Part shown: positions 51,969-61,300 of the stretch, piece after piece
How positions within the stretch are numbered: the stretch's first letter is position 1
How the letters are laid out: every line of letters starts with the position of its first letter
Assembly: GCA_964459305.1 (NCBI GenBank)
Contig: CAYWNA010000049.1
Coordinates: 1-62,215, forward strand
Origin: CAYWNA01 sp964459305
Lineage (GTDB): Bacteria > Planctomycetota > Planctomycetia > Pirellulales > Pirellulaceae
Length of the DNA: 62,215 nt
Direction: 5' to 3'
Made by a program: the position numbers and the translations under genes
Notes under the pieces: model-generated
The model's input: only the letters and a program-made list of their open reading frames with translations
Told to the model about the DNA's origin: nothing
Database searches by the model: none

Positions 51969-53330
51969 TCATAGCTCCGTCCACTTGCCCGGGATGGGCA
52001 CGGGGAATTGGCCGTTTTCGTCGGCTTTGACCGGTGCGGGGCTGTCATTGTTCAGGTCGTCGAGGTAGTCGCAGAACTGGAATTCGGACTTCATCATCTG
52101 GTCCCACGTAACGGTCTGTCCGGTGTGACAAGCGGCTCGGCCCATGAGCGTGGTTAGGTCGGAGTAGGCCGCGCGTTTGGCTTCGTTATGAGGCCGGTCG
52201 TTGCGGATGCTGCCGATGAAGTCGTTCCATTCGTACTGCCAAGGGCTGAACGCGTCATCGGTCGGCGTCCAGGCGATGTTGTCTTGGGCGATCCGCTGGT
52301 CCTCGAACATGTGGACCGTGGCAGCGTGAACCTTGCCGGAGAACTGCGCAGCGCATTTGGTGCCGTGGATGTAAGTGGCAAAGTCACTGCGGGTGTTCTT
52401 GATGCGACGAAAACCACAGAACGCCTTGGTGCCGTCGGCGAACGTGTATTCCATGGAGTACACGTCGATGTTCTGACCGCAATCCGTGCTGCCGGGCACG
52501 CGTCCGCCAAAACCTTCCGCAGCAACGGGCCAAGCATCTTTGATCCAGCAGCACTCGTCGATCTGGTGGATCAGATAGTCGACCATGTGGCCCGAACCGA
52601 CCCAGAACAAGTGGATCCTGCCGAACTGAAGTTGACTTTGAAAATCATTGGCTTTGTCGCCCTGATTGCCGAGCCATCCACCGCCTCCCAGCCGGTTGGC
52701 GCGGATTAGGTTGATATCGCCCATGGCGCCATCGCGGATTCTTTTGATCAACTCCTGACGCGCCGGGGAATGACGGCACTGGAGCCCTGCGGCGATTTTG
52801 ACGTTCTTCTCGTCCGCCAGTTCGGCCGCACGGAGCAACCGGTGCAGATTGCCCGGATCGGACGCAAACGGTTTTTCCATGAAGACGTTGATACCCTTCT
52901 GAACGGCGTACTCGACATGCACCGGCCGGATATAAGCTCGCGTGGTGCACATGGCGATGTCGCCGGGTCTGAGGATGTCGATCGCTTTGCGGTAAGCGTC
53001 GAAGCCGATGAACCTGCGGTCTTCGGGGACGTCGATTTTGTCGGCGAACTTCCGTTCCAGGGCTTTATGCTGTTGGGCCAAGCGGCCTTCTTGCAGATCG
53101 GCCATGGCGTACAGCTTGACCGGCCCGCTGTCGGGAACGGACAGTGCGTCGCGCACGGCGCCGGTGCCGCGCCCGCCGCAGCCAATCAGCGCCAGGCGAA
53201 TCGTGTTGTCTTCACCTGCGTGAACGGCGGGCGCTAAACCGCCAACCATAGCCGCGCCCGCGGCGAGCGAGCCACTTTGTCGTAGAAACTGTCGGCGGTT
53301 GACGTTTGACGTGTCATTGGATTGAGTCAT
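51969..53330 (-). CDS. Gfo/Idh/MocA-family oxidoreductase with TAT signal
   Basis: A 453-residue dehydrogenase. The N-terminus (NVNRRQFLRQSGSLAAGAAM) is a twin-arginine signal, so it is exported folded with its cofactor. The Rossmann core begins IRLALIGCGGRGTGAVRDAL, followed by VEYAVQKGINVFMEKPFASD, where the EKP Lys is the family's catalytic residue. Planctomycetes carry many exported members with unknown sugar substrates. GAGGATAA precedes the ATG. Likely oxidises a sugar or sugar derivative, perhaps outside the cytoplasm. Confidence 0.88.
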   Translation of the reverse strand: MTQSNDTSNVNRRQFLRQSGSLAAGAAMVGGLAPAVHAGEDNTIRLALIGCGGRGTGAVRDALSVPDSGPVKLYAMADLQEGRLAQQHKALERKFADKIDVPEDRRFIGFDAYRKAIDILRPGDIAMCTTRAYIRPVHVEYAVQKGINVFMEKPFASDPGNLHRLLRAAELADEKNVKIAAGLQCRHSPARQELIKRIRDGAMGDINLIRANRLGGGGWLGNQGDKANDFQSQLQFGRIHLFWVGSGHMVDYLIHQIDECCWIKDAWPVAAEGFGGRVPGSTDCGQNIDVYSMEYTFADGTKAFCGFRRIKNTRSDFATYIHGTKCAAQFSGKVHAATVHMFEDQRIAQDNIAWTPTDDAFSPWQYEWNDFIGSIRNDRPHNEAKRAAYSDLTTLMGRAACHTGQTVTWDQMMKSEFQFCDYLDDLNNDSPAPVKADENGQFPVPIPGKWTEL

Positions 53331-53512
53331 GTCGTTATCCTCGGTTGGCGTTGTGGGGAAGGAGAAAATCTCGGTGCCGATGATTTTGTACCAGATGTGG
53401 ACTTCGGCACACGACTTCCGCTTATACTACACGGTGAACGCAAGGGCGCGTAGCGCCGTCGCCCTAGATTTTCTCCGCTCCAGCCACGGATTGTCCCCCA
53501 GGTGCCAGCGCC

Positions 53513-54571
53513 GTGAAACGATATCTCCGCTTCGGAATGCGTAGCCTCTTGATCGTGATGACCCTGTTTTGCCTGGCCTTCGCCTGGCTGTATAGCCTCA
53601 TGCACCGCGCCGAGGAACAACGCAAGGCGGTTGCATGGGTATCCAAGCACCAAGGATGGGTCAAGTACGATTGGCAATTTGGCAAGGGTTCGGGGCCGTC
53701 TGGCAGGAAGTGGCTGCGTGAGAGGCTGGGCGACGATCTCTTTCAGACCGTCGAGCAGGTTAGTCTCTATGGAGAAGATATCGACGATCTCTCGCCACTG
53801 GAAAAACTGCCAGAGCTGCAAGGCCTCTGGATCAACCACACGCAGGTCAAAGATCTGTCGCCCTTATCGAAATTGGAGCACCTGCGTTGGCTCTGCTTGA
53901 GGAATACGCCGATTGAAGATCTGACACCTCTCCAAGGCCTTGAAGAACTGGAGTCCTTGGAATGCACGTCGACTTGGGTGGACGACTTGAGGCCGTTGGC
54001 ACGCCTGCACAGTCTAGGCCGCCTGCGGATTAGGCAGGGCCCAGCCCACGATCTCACACCATTAGCAGACTTGCGGAGACTGACTCTTCTCGATCTGTCC
54101 GCCACCCCAGTCCAAGATGTGTCTCCCCTGGCGCATTTGACGAGGTTGGAGACCTTGGACCTTCAAGCCACGCGTGTCCGGGAGTTGGCTCCGCTCGGCT
54201 CGCTAATTCGCCTCGAACGTCTCGATCTGGCCCAAACCGACGTCACCGACTTGACGCCCCTGGAAAACCTGACTCAGCTCCGGTATTTGCACATGAGCCA
54301 TACGCAAATTCGCGATCTTTCACCTTTGGCCAAGTCGACGAAGTTGGAGGAGCTCTCGGCCAGCAGGTCTCTAATCGACGACGTATCGCCATTGGCTCAG
54401 TTGACCGAGCTCAAGATCTTGCGCCTGCAGGGAAACCCGGTAAGTGATGTTTCACCGCTGAAAAACCTGAAGAAGCTGCGACTGTTGTGGTTAGACGGAA
54501 AGAACACTTCGCGGGAGCAAGTCGAGTCGCTGCAGAAGGCGCTTCCAGCGTGCCGAATTCTCCGCATCTGA
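53513..54571 (+). CDS. Membrane-anchored leucine-rich repeat protein
   Basis: A 352-residue protein from GTG 53513 (ATG 53537 is an alternative): a basic start MKRYLRFGMR, one TM helix (SLLIVMTLFCLAFAWLYSLM), then about eleven LRRs of ~22 residues of the internalin type (LSPLSKLEHLRWLCLRNTPI, LTPLQGLEELESLECTSTWV, and so on, each with a D-L-x-P-L motif). It ends in QKALPACRILRI, the usual closing of planctomycete LRR proteins. A protein-binding scaffold facing the periplasm; partner unknown. Confidence 0.88.
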   Translation: MKRYLRFGMRSLLIVMTLFCLAFAWLYSLMHRAEEQRKAVAWVSKHQGWVKYDWQFGKGSGPSGRKWLRERLGDDLFQTVEQVSLYGEDIDDLSPLEKLPELQGLWINHTQVKDLSPLSKLEHLRWLCLRNTPIEDLTPLQGLEELESLECTSTWVDDLRPLARLHSLGRLRIRQGPAHDLTPLADLRRLTLLDLSATPVQDVSPLAHLTRLETLDLQATRVRELAPLGSLIRLERLDLAQTDVTDLTPLENLTQLRYLHMSHTQIRDLSPLAKSTKLEELSASRSLIDDVSPLAQLTELKILRLQGNPVSDVSPLKNLKKLRLLWLDGKNTSREQVESLQKALPACRILRI

Positions 54572-54679
54572 CGGCTGAGTGAGTTGTTGACGCAGCCCAG
54601 GGCGCATTACACTGGTACACGACGCTCGGTCAGTCACACCGCCATACGGTCGACACACGAACCCTCTGGAGAATTCATC

Positions 54680-56104
54680 ATGAGAAGTCTTGTTTTGCCT
54701 CTGGTTCTGTTGCTGGTTTTCACGGTTACAAGCTCTGCCGCCGACAAGCCGAATATCATCCTCGTCATGGCGGATGATCAGGGTTGGGGAGACATGGCGT
54801 ACAACGGTCACCCAACGTTGAAGACCCCGCACTTCGACGCGGCTGCGGCGACCGGCCTGCGATTCGACCGGTTCTATGCGGCCGCCCCGGTCTGCTCGCC
54901 GACCCGTGCCAGCGTGATGACCGGCCGCCACCCGAATCGGATGGGTGTATTCAAATGGGGATATCCGATGCGTCCCCAGGAAACCACCGTGGCCGAGGCG
55001 TTGAAGACGGCTGGTTACACGACTGGACATTTCGGCAAATGGCACCTCGGTTCCGTGCGCAACGCCAGCCCAGCCAATCCGGGAAAGAACGGCTTCGACG
55101 AATGGCTCAGTGCGCCGAACTTCTTCGACAACGATGCGATCCTGTCCCGCAAAGGAAAGGCAGTGCAGACAAGTGGCGAAAGCTCCATCGTGACTGTTGA
55201 CGCTACTTTGGAATGGATCACAGCCGAGTCGAAGACCGATCAGCCGTTTTTCGCCGTCGTCTGGTTTGGCTCCCCTCATGGTCCTCACAGGGCCGTGGAA
55301 CAGGATCGGGCGTTGTACGCGGATCAACCCGAAAAGCTGCAGCATTTCTACGGCGAAATCACCGGAATGGACCGCGCGTTCGGCAAGCTACGCGATGCGA
55401 TTGGGGAACTGGACATCCGCGACAACACGATCCTCTGGTATTGCAGTGACAACGGCGCCTTACCCCGGGTCGGCTCCGCCGGCGGCCACCGTGGTAACAA
55501 GGGTCAAGTCTATGAAGGCGGTCTGCTGGTCCCCGCGATCTTAGAGTGGCCGGCTCGTATTCCGAAACCACGCATCACCAAAGTCCGCTGCAACACCAGC
55601 GACATCTATCCCACCTTGCTCGATGTTGCGGGCGTAAAGGTTGAAAATCAGCCAGTGCTGGACGGCATCAGCCTGGTGCAGCTTGTTGATGGGAAGATGG
55701 AGACGCGAAAAAGACCGATGGGATTCTGGGACTATCGGACTGGAGGGATTGGCACGCCGTCGGCCAAGTGGATGGGGGACCTGCTGAAAGCACAGCAAGC
55801 CGGCGGCGATCTGGAGCCGCACGAATCCAGTCAGCGGGCCGCCCAGCTTCCGAGCCCCGCCTATCCACTGGATGTCTATACCGGGCACGCCGCGTGGATT
55901 GACGGCGACTGGAAACTCCATCGAATCACCAGCAAGAACGGCGAGGTCTCCTGGGAGCTCTACAATCTCGCGGACGACCCAGCCGAAAAGAGCGATCTCG
56001 CCGCTACCGAAGACGAACGCGTCGCGCAGATGCAAGGCAAGCTGGAAGCATGGCTGGAATCCGTCGTGCGAAGTTTGAACGGTGAAGACTATATCGGAAG
56101 TTAA
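54680..56104 (+). CDS. S1-family sulfatase (CSPTR type), secreted
   Basis: A 474-residue sulfatase; ATG 54680 with CTGGAG upstream gives the signal peptide MRSLVLPLVLLLVFTVTSSA. NIILVMADDQGWGDMAYNGH, the formylglycine motif CSPTR in PVCSPTRASVMTGRH, FGKWHLGS and YCSDNGALPRVG mark the active site. The TPHFDAAAATGLRFDRFYA context resembles arylsulfatase/GalNAc-sulfatase-type subfamilies. The core ends normally without extra domains. The convergent cutA gene ends 5 bp after its stop. Confidence 0.92.
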   Translation: MRSLVLPLVLLLVFTVTSSAADKPNIILVMADDQGWGDMAYNGHPTLKTPHFDAAAATGLRFDRFYAAAPVCSPTRASVMTGRHPNRMGVFKWGYPMRPQETTVAEALKTAGYTTGHFGKWHLGSVRNASPANPGKNGFDEWLSAPNFFDNDAILSRKGKAVQTSGESSIVTVDATLEWITAESKTDQPFFAVVWFGSPHGPHRAVEQDRALYADQPEKLQHFYGEITGMDRAFGKLRDAIGELDIRDNTILWYCSDNGALPRVGSAGGHRGNKGQVYEGGLLVPAILEWPARIPKPRITKVRCNTSDIYPTLLDVAGVKVENQPVLDGISLVQLVDGKMETRKRPMGFWDYRTGGIGTPSAKWMGDLLKAQQAGGDLEPHESSQRAAQLPSPAYPLDVYTGHAAWIDGDWKLHRITSKNGEVSWELYNLADDPAEKSDLAATEDERVAQMQGKLEAWLESVVRSLNGEDYIGS

Positions 56105-56109
56105 GCCAC

Positions 56110-56439
56110 TCACGGGGCCGCAATGTCGACCTCATCAGTCAACCACTGCAGATACCCTTTGCTGCCGTTCACGATTGGAGTGGCAATGATCTCCGGCTCG
56201 TCGTAGGGATGCAATTCGCGGATGGCCTGCTCGACTTGCTCGTAGGCGCGCGCCGTCGTCTTGATTGTGCACAGCCATTCTTCGGTGGTCTCGATCTCGC
56301 CCTCCCAGCGATAGCAACTCGTGATCGGACCGCTCACTTGGGCGCACCCCGCCAGTCGCTGCTCGATAAGCCAGGAGGAGATTCTATCCGCATCCGCCCG
56401 ATTCTCCATGGTCGTCGTTACCTGAATCGCTTCTAGCAT
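56110..56439 (-). CDS. cutA: CutA divalent-cation tolerance protein
   Basis: A 109-residue protein matching CutA1: VTTTMENRADADRISSWLIE, then RLAGCAQVSGPITSCYRWEG (the CxxV-x-PI-x-S-x-Y-x-W motif), TTEEWLCTIKTT and HPYDEPEIIATPI. CutA is a trimeric cytosolic protein, named for metal tolerance but of uncertain function. Length and motifs are typical. GGAGAG precedes the ATG. A housekeeping gene between secreted enzymes. Confidence 0.95.
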   Translation of the reverse strand: MLEAIQVTTTMENRADADRISSWLIEQRLAGCAQVSGPITSCYRWEGEIETTEEWLCTIKTTARAYEQVEQAIRELHPYDEPEIIATPIVNGSKGYLQWLTDEVDIAAP

Positions 56440-56537
56440 GTATTTCTCTCCGTTTCCGCCACCCAGCGAGACTGTCGGTTGATATATTGTTACTGTTTTC
56501 CTTGAGTTCGTGTAGTCGAAGATCAGCTAAGTTCCTT

Positions 56538-56618
56538 CGTTTCACCGCGACCCGCCAGGGGAACGCGTCCTAGCGGCCGTTCTACCGGCGCGCTCCCCTG
56601 GCGGCTCGCGGGCAAACG
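56538..56618. repeat. CGTTTAACC-family foldback repeat, copy with a different loop
   Basis: cgtttcaccgcgacccgcc..acgcgt pairs with cgcgct..ggcggctcgcgggcaaacg. The arms resemble the copies at 38949 and 41634, but the loop (cctagcggccgttctaccgg) is unrelated, so loops vary between copies. Lies in the divergent gap between cutA and the esterase. Confidence 0.85.
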
Positions 56619-56642
56619 AACCTAACGGAGGTCAATCGAATC

Positions 56643-57623
56643 ATGTTGCGCTGGACAAACGATCGGCTTTTCGCGGTCGCCGTATGGGCGATCGCCGCAG
56701 TCATAGTTGTTGCGTCGACTCGCCTTGAGGCTGGCGAACGCACAAAGGTCTCCATTAAGAGTACCGTCGACGGTACCGATCAGCCTTGTTACGTGATTCT
56801 GCCCGATGGTTTCGAGCCTGATGGCGAACCTGTACCGCTCCTTGTGTCGCTGCATACGTGGAGCGGAAATGTCGAGCAACGGAACAAACCTCTGGAGCAG
56901 TTGGCGGACGAGCGCGGCTGGATCTGCCTATTTCCGCACTTTCGTGGCCCGAACGCTCATCCCGATGCGTGCGGCTCGCCAAAAGCGCAACAGGACATTC
57001 TGGACGCCGTGGCCTGGGCGCGGGAAAACTACCCGGTCGATCCGAACCGGATCTACTTGACTGGCGTTTCCGGTGGCGGGCACATGACGTTGTTGATGGT
57101 CGGCTGCCATCCAGATATGTGGGCCGCCGCCAGCGCGTGGGTCGGAATCAGCGACTTGGCTGCGTGGCACCAGCGGCATGCGAAAGATGGTTACGGCGCG
57201 ATGCTGCGCAAATCATGTGGAGGTGCTCCCGGAGACAGCGACGAGGTGGATCGGGAGTATCAACAACGTTCGCCGCTCACTCATCTCGACCGGGCGAAGG
57301 ACGTGCCGCTGGACATCGCCGCAGGCGTCCACGACGGACACAAGGGTTCGGTGCCGATACGTCATTCGCTGGCGGCGTTCAACGCAATCGCCCACGCCGC
57401 CGGTGCGGCCGCCATCACTGAAGACGAAATCGTCCAACTCAGCCGCAAGAACGGTCACTTGGACAAACCGTTGCCGACCGATGAGATCGACGATCCCACA
57501 TTCGGCCGCAAGATCTATCTCCGGCGCCACGCCAACGAAGCCCGCGTCACCATCTTCGAAGGCGGCCACGAAGGCATTGCCGCAGGCGCCATCGCATGGT
57601 TGGAACGCCATTCAAAACAGTGA
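56643..57623 (+). CDS. Secreted alpha/beta-hydrolase esterase (prolyl-oligopeptidase/PHB-depolymerase type)
   Basis: A 326-residue secreted hydrolase with a long N-terminal hydrophobic signal (LFAVAVWAIAAVIVVASTRL). VPLLVSLHTWSGN is the oxyanion strand, LTGVSGGGHMTLLM the nucleophile elbow (Ser in GVSGGG), and FEGGHEGI carries the catalytic His. PDGFEPDGEPVPLL and the DILDAVAWARENYPVD helix are typical of the family. Expected role: hydrolysis of acyl or peptide-like esters on a polymer. GGAGG lies 13 bp before the ATG. Confidence 0.83.
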   Translation: MLRWTNDRLFAVAVWAIAAVIVVASTRLEAGERTKVSIKSTVDGTDQPCYVILPDGFEPDGEPVPLLVSLHTWSGNVEQRNKPLEQLADERGWICLFPHFRGPNAHPDACGSPKAQQDILDAVAWARENYPVDPNRIYLTGVSGGGHMTLLMVGCHPDMWAAASAWVGISDLAAWHQRHAKDGYGAMLRKSCGGAPGDSDEVDREYQQRSPLTHLDRAKDVPLDIAAGVHDGHKGSVPIRHSLAAFNAIAHAAGAAAITEDEIVQLSRKNGHLDKPLPTDEIDDPTFGRKIYLRRHANEARVTIFEGGHEGIAAGAIAWLERHSKQ

Positions 57624-57632
57624 GACAAGTTG

Positions 57633-57945
57633 TAGGGTGGGCCAAGCGGACCACAGGCGTGTGCGGTGAATCGCCGATAGGACTCCCACGGCCGGAAAGA
57701 CATAAAGCCGGCATGCGACCAGCGCCGGCCCACCGGAATGCGTTCACCATTACCACAACGCCCGCATCCTGCCGAACCATCTGCCACCGGTGCTCTGTCG
57801 ATCCGTACGATGCAAGGCCCGCTGGTTGGAGGGCGTATTCTGGTGGGCCGCCGCTGGCGAATTGGCGAGTCCACGTCTCTGGACTTTGGCTGATCATTCG
57901 TCGGGGCAAGACCAATTGGCAGTGGTTCGCTTTGGCCCACCCTAC
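57633..57945. repeat. TAGGGTGGGCC element A (full)
   Basis: It begins tagggtgggcc and ends ggcccaccctac. Its left ~200 bp align with 61812-62010 (shared cggaccacaggcg, gcggtgaatcgccgata, cggaatgcg, ccaccg), and its right ~90 bp align with 58039-58139 (shared gtggttcgctttggcccacc). No gene is seen in it. Confidence 0.8.
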
Positions 57946-57946
57946 T

Positions 57947-58060
57947 CACTTTGACGCCGCGCTGGCGGAACTAGATGCGATCTTGCCGGACATCATGGAA
58001 CACATCGACAACGCGTGGCGTCAAAAGTTGCAGTTGTGGGGTGGGCCGCTGTTGGACTGA
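57947..58060 (+). pseudogene. Orphan C-terminal tail of a giant secreted protein
   Basis: Between two repeats lies an open stretch encoding LAELDAILPDIMEHIDNAWR. The giant protein that follows ends LEELDAILPDIVNDIADAW. This short segment therefore looks like the 3' end of a second gene of that kind, whose body has been replaced by repeats. Confidence 0.65.
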
Positions 58061-58139
58061 CGAATCCAAGTCTAGTACGTTGGCCGGTCGCTCGCCGGGG
58101 CAAGGCCGGCTGCCCGTGGTTCGCTTTGGCCCACCCTAC
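58039..58139. repeat. TAGGGTGGGCC element D (short)
   Basis: A ~100-bp element bounded by gggtgggcc and ggcccaccctac. It matches only the right module of element A. The remaining gap to 58310 shows no gene I can support. Confidence 0.7.
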
Positions 58140-58310
58140 TAACGGTCAGTCCGGCGGGGTGGGCCGAGAGCGGAGTCTGCAAATTCTTGACTCGAATGCA
58201 CAATGGTCTAAGCTGAATGATGGGGACGGATTCTGCGCTTGATGGGGGACTTGGACCACCGTTGGGATTGTGGCTCAGGCCCGAAATTGCGGTCTGGGAG
58301 ACGTAGTCTA

Positions 58311-61300
58311 ATGTGGGCCACTCGGTCATTTTGCCGCAATCGCGGCTCTCGAATGCGCCCGGAACGCGGACGACGCGAAGGGCACGCCAGAAGACGTACG
58401 CAGACCCTTCGTCGCCTCACAATCGAAGCACTGGAAGATCGCCGTGTTCTGAACGTTTCCGGGGGACTCTTGAGCGGCAGTATCGATGCGATCGGCGACG
58501 TGGACGAGTTTCAATTCACGGCGGAAGTGGGGGACGTCGTGACGGTGTCGCTGGCCAACACCAGTTCCGGGACATTCATTCCCAGAGCCAATCTGATTTC
58601 GCCATCGGACAACGATTTGGGAGCGGTCCACGCTGGGTTCAAGAATACTTACGACTTGGACGAGGCCGGTACGTACGTTATCCAAGTGTACGACGACAGC
58701 CTAATCGAGACCGGACCGTATGCGGTGGGGTTGGAGGGCTTGAAGCCTGCCAGCGACGATGGGTCGGCGATTACCCTCGGTTCCGTCGAAACCCAAAGCA
58801 CTACCGAAACGGGCGAAGTAGACGAATTCACCTTCACGGCGGGTGTGGGGGACGTGGTGACGTTGTCGCTGGCGGAGGCCGGTTTCGGCGTCTACCGCCC
58901 CCATGCGATGCTGTACTCGCCGTCGGGCGATGAGGTCAGGCTGTATTCGGCGTCGACCGGCAGCAGGGCGAATTTCGTAGACTCGGGACGCAAAGCCGTC
59001 TCAGAGGCGCTGGGAGAGGCTGGCACGTATGTGATCCAAGTGTACGACGACAACTACACGCACACTGGTGATTACTCGCTGGCTTTCGAGGGACTGACGC
59101 CTGCGAGCGACGATGCCGTGGACATCCTCTTGGGGCAGGTCTTGAGCGGCACGATCGACACGGGCGAAGTGGACGAATTTACGTTCACCGGGACCGCTGG
59201 AGACTTGTTGACCTTGTCACTGTCCGAAAAGGAACACGGTGCCGACACCGAGCTTTGGACGGAGGTGTATTCGCCGTCTGGCATGAAAGTCGAAAAGCTG
59301 GACGGAACGTCCGGACCCGACGAGGTCGAGAACGGTAAGAAAGTCGTGTACGAGCTGCCCAACGAAACCGGGACGTACGTGATTCAGGTATACGACAACA
59401 ACTACACCGACACCGAAGACTACGGGCTGGCGTTGGAGGGGCTGGACCCGACAAGCCCCGATCCGTACTCGGAAGCGCTCAGCTTCGGCGCGGCAATCAG
59501 CGCCGCGATCGACGAACTGGGCGACGTGGACGAGTACCTTTTCACGGGTAATGCCGGCGACTCGGTAACGGTGACGCTGGACGCCGATACGACGGTCGAC
59601 TACAAGCCCCGCATGGCCCTGTACTACTCGGCGACCGGGGAGGAGATCGCCGAGGATAGCGATCTCGTTTCCGCCACGTTGAGTGACGCCGGCACGTACG
59701 TGATCCAGGTGTACGACAACGACTACACCGACATCGGAGACTATACGGTTGCGTTACAGGGACAACCGACGGTGGAGTTCGCATCTGCCTCACAGAGCGG
59801 CGATGAAGACGCCGGGACCATGACCGTTACCGCTCAGTTGTCGTGGACTTCGACCCTGGACGTCACGGTTCCGTTCACGCACGGCGGCACCGCCACCGAG
59901 GGTGCGACTGAGGATTATGCTGTTACCTCCAGCCCATTGACGATTCCGGCTGGTTCGCAAAGTGCGGCGATCACCATCACGGTAGATGACGACGCGGTAG
60001 ACGAACCGGACGAGACCGTGATCGTCGCCATGGGCCCGCCCACCGGCGCGAACGCGGGCAGCACGACGACGCACACGGCGACGATCCTGGACAACGAAGC
60101 CACGCCGACCGTGGAATTCACTTCGGCATCTCAGAACGGCGCTGAAGATGTGGGGACCATGACCGTCACGGCCCAGCTTTCCGGGCTTTCGAGCCAGCCC
60201 GTTACGGTGCCGTTCACGGTGGGCGGCACCGCCACCGGAGGAGCGACGAAGGATTACACGATCACCGCCAGCCCACTGACGATCCCGGCTGGTTCGCAAA
60301 GCAGTCCGATTACCATCACGGTAAACGACGATACGGTAGACGAGACGGACGAGACGGTAATCGTCACCATGGGCACACCCACCGGCGCGAACGCGGGCAG
60401 CACGACGACGCATACGGCGACGATCCTGGACAACGAGATTTCTCTTGCGGAGGTGGAGTCTTCTCTGTACCAACTTCAGGATCTTGACCTTGCGGCGGTC
60501 GGAAAGACCAGCTACGACCTGGTCGTGATGGACTACTCGGCCGACGGGACCGAGGCGGGTGAATTCTCCGCCGCACAAATCGCCGCTCTGAAGCGGAGCC
60601 CCGGCGGTCAGAAGGTTGTCTTGGCGTACATGAGCATCGGCGAAGCGGAAGATTATCGGTTTTACTGGCAGAACGGTTGGACGCCGGGAAATCCGGCCTG
60701 GTTGGACAATGAGAATCCAAACTGGGCCGGCAACTACAAGGTCCGTTATTGGGACCCTGCGTGGCAGAACATTATTGCGGACTATGTGGATCGAGTGCAG
60801 GCCGCCGGTTTCGATGGCGTGTACCTCGACATCATCGACGCCTACGAGTACTATGCCAACCAGGGGCGAGCCACGGCCGCACAGGAGATGGTCGTCTTTG
60901 TGGCCGCCATCGCTTCCCACGCGCGAGCCCGCGACCCCGATTTCTACGTCTTCGCGCAGAATGCCCCTGAACTGGCGACCGACATACCCGTTTATCTAAA
61001 CAGCGTAGACGGCATCGGTCAGGAAGACATCTATTACGGCTATGACGGCGACGACTTACCCACGCCTTCGGCCGTCACGGCTGAGATGGAGGGATACCTC
61101 GATGTCTTCCACAACGCCGGCAAATTAGTCTTGACCGTCGATTATGCGACCACACACGACCGCATCTTTGATGCCCTCGCGAAATCTCGCGCCAAAGGCT
61201 ACGTGCCGTCTGTGAACGTGCGCGATTTGAATCAGATTCCACCCTTCGGCCCCAATCCCTGGCACAACTACGCGACCACGCACAACGTTGACGGTCAAGG

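Noticed and set aside
59790..60920. 376-codon minus-strand frame with internal repeats
   Set aside because: The repeats mirror the two Calx-beta domains on the plus strand; the translation has no recognisable fold.
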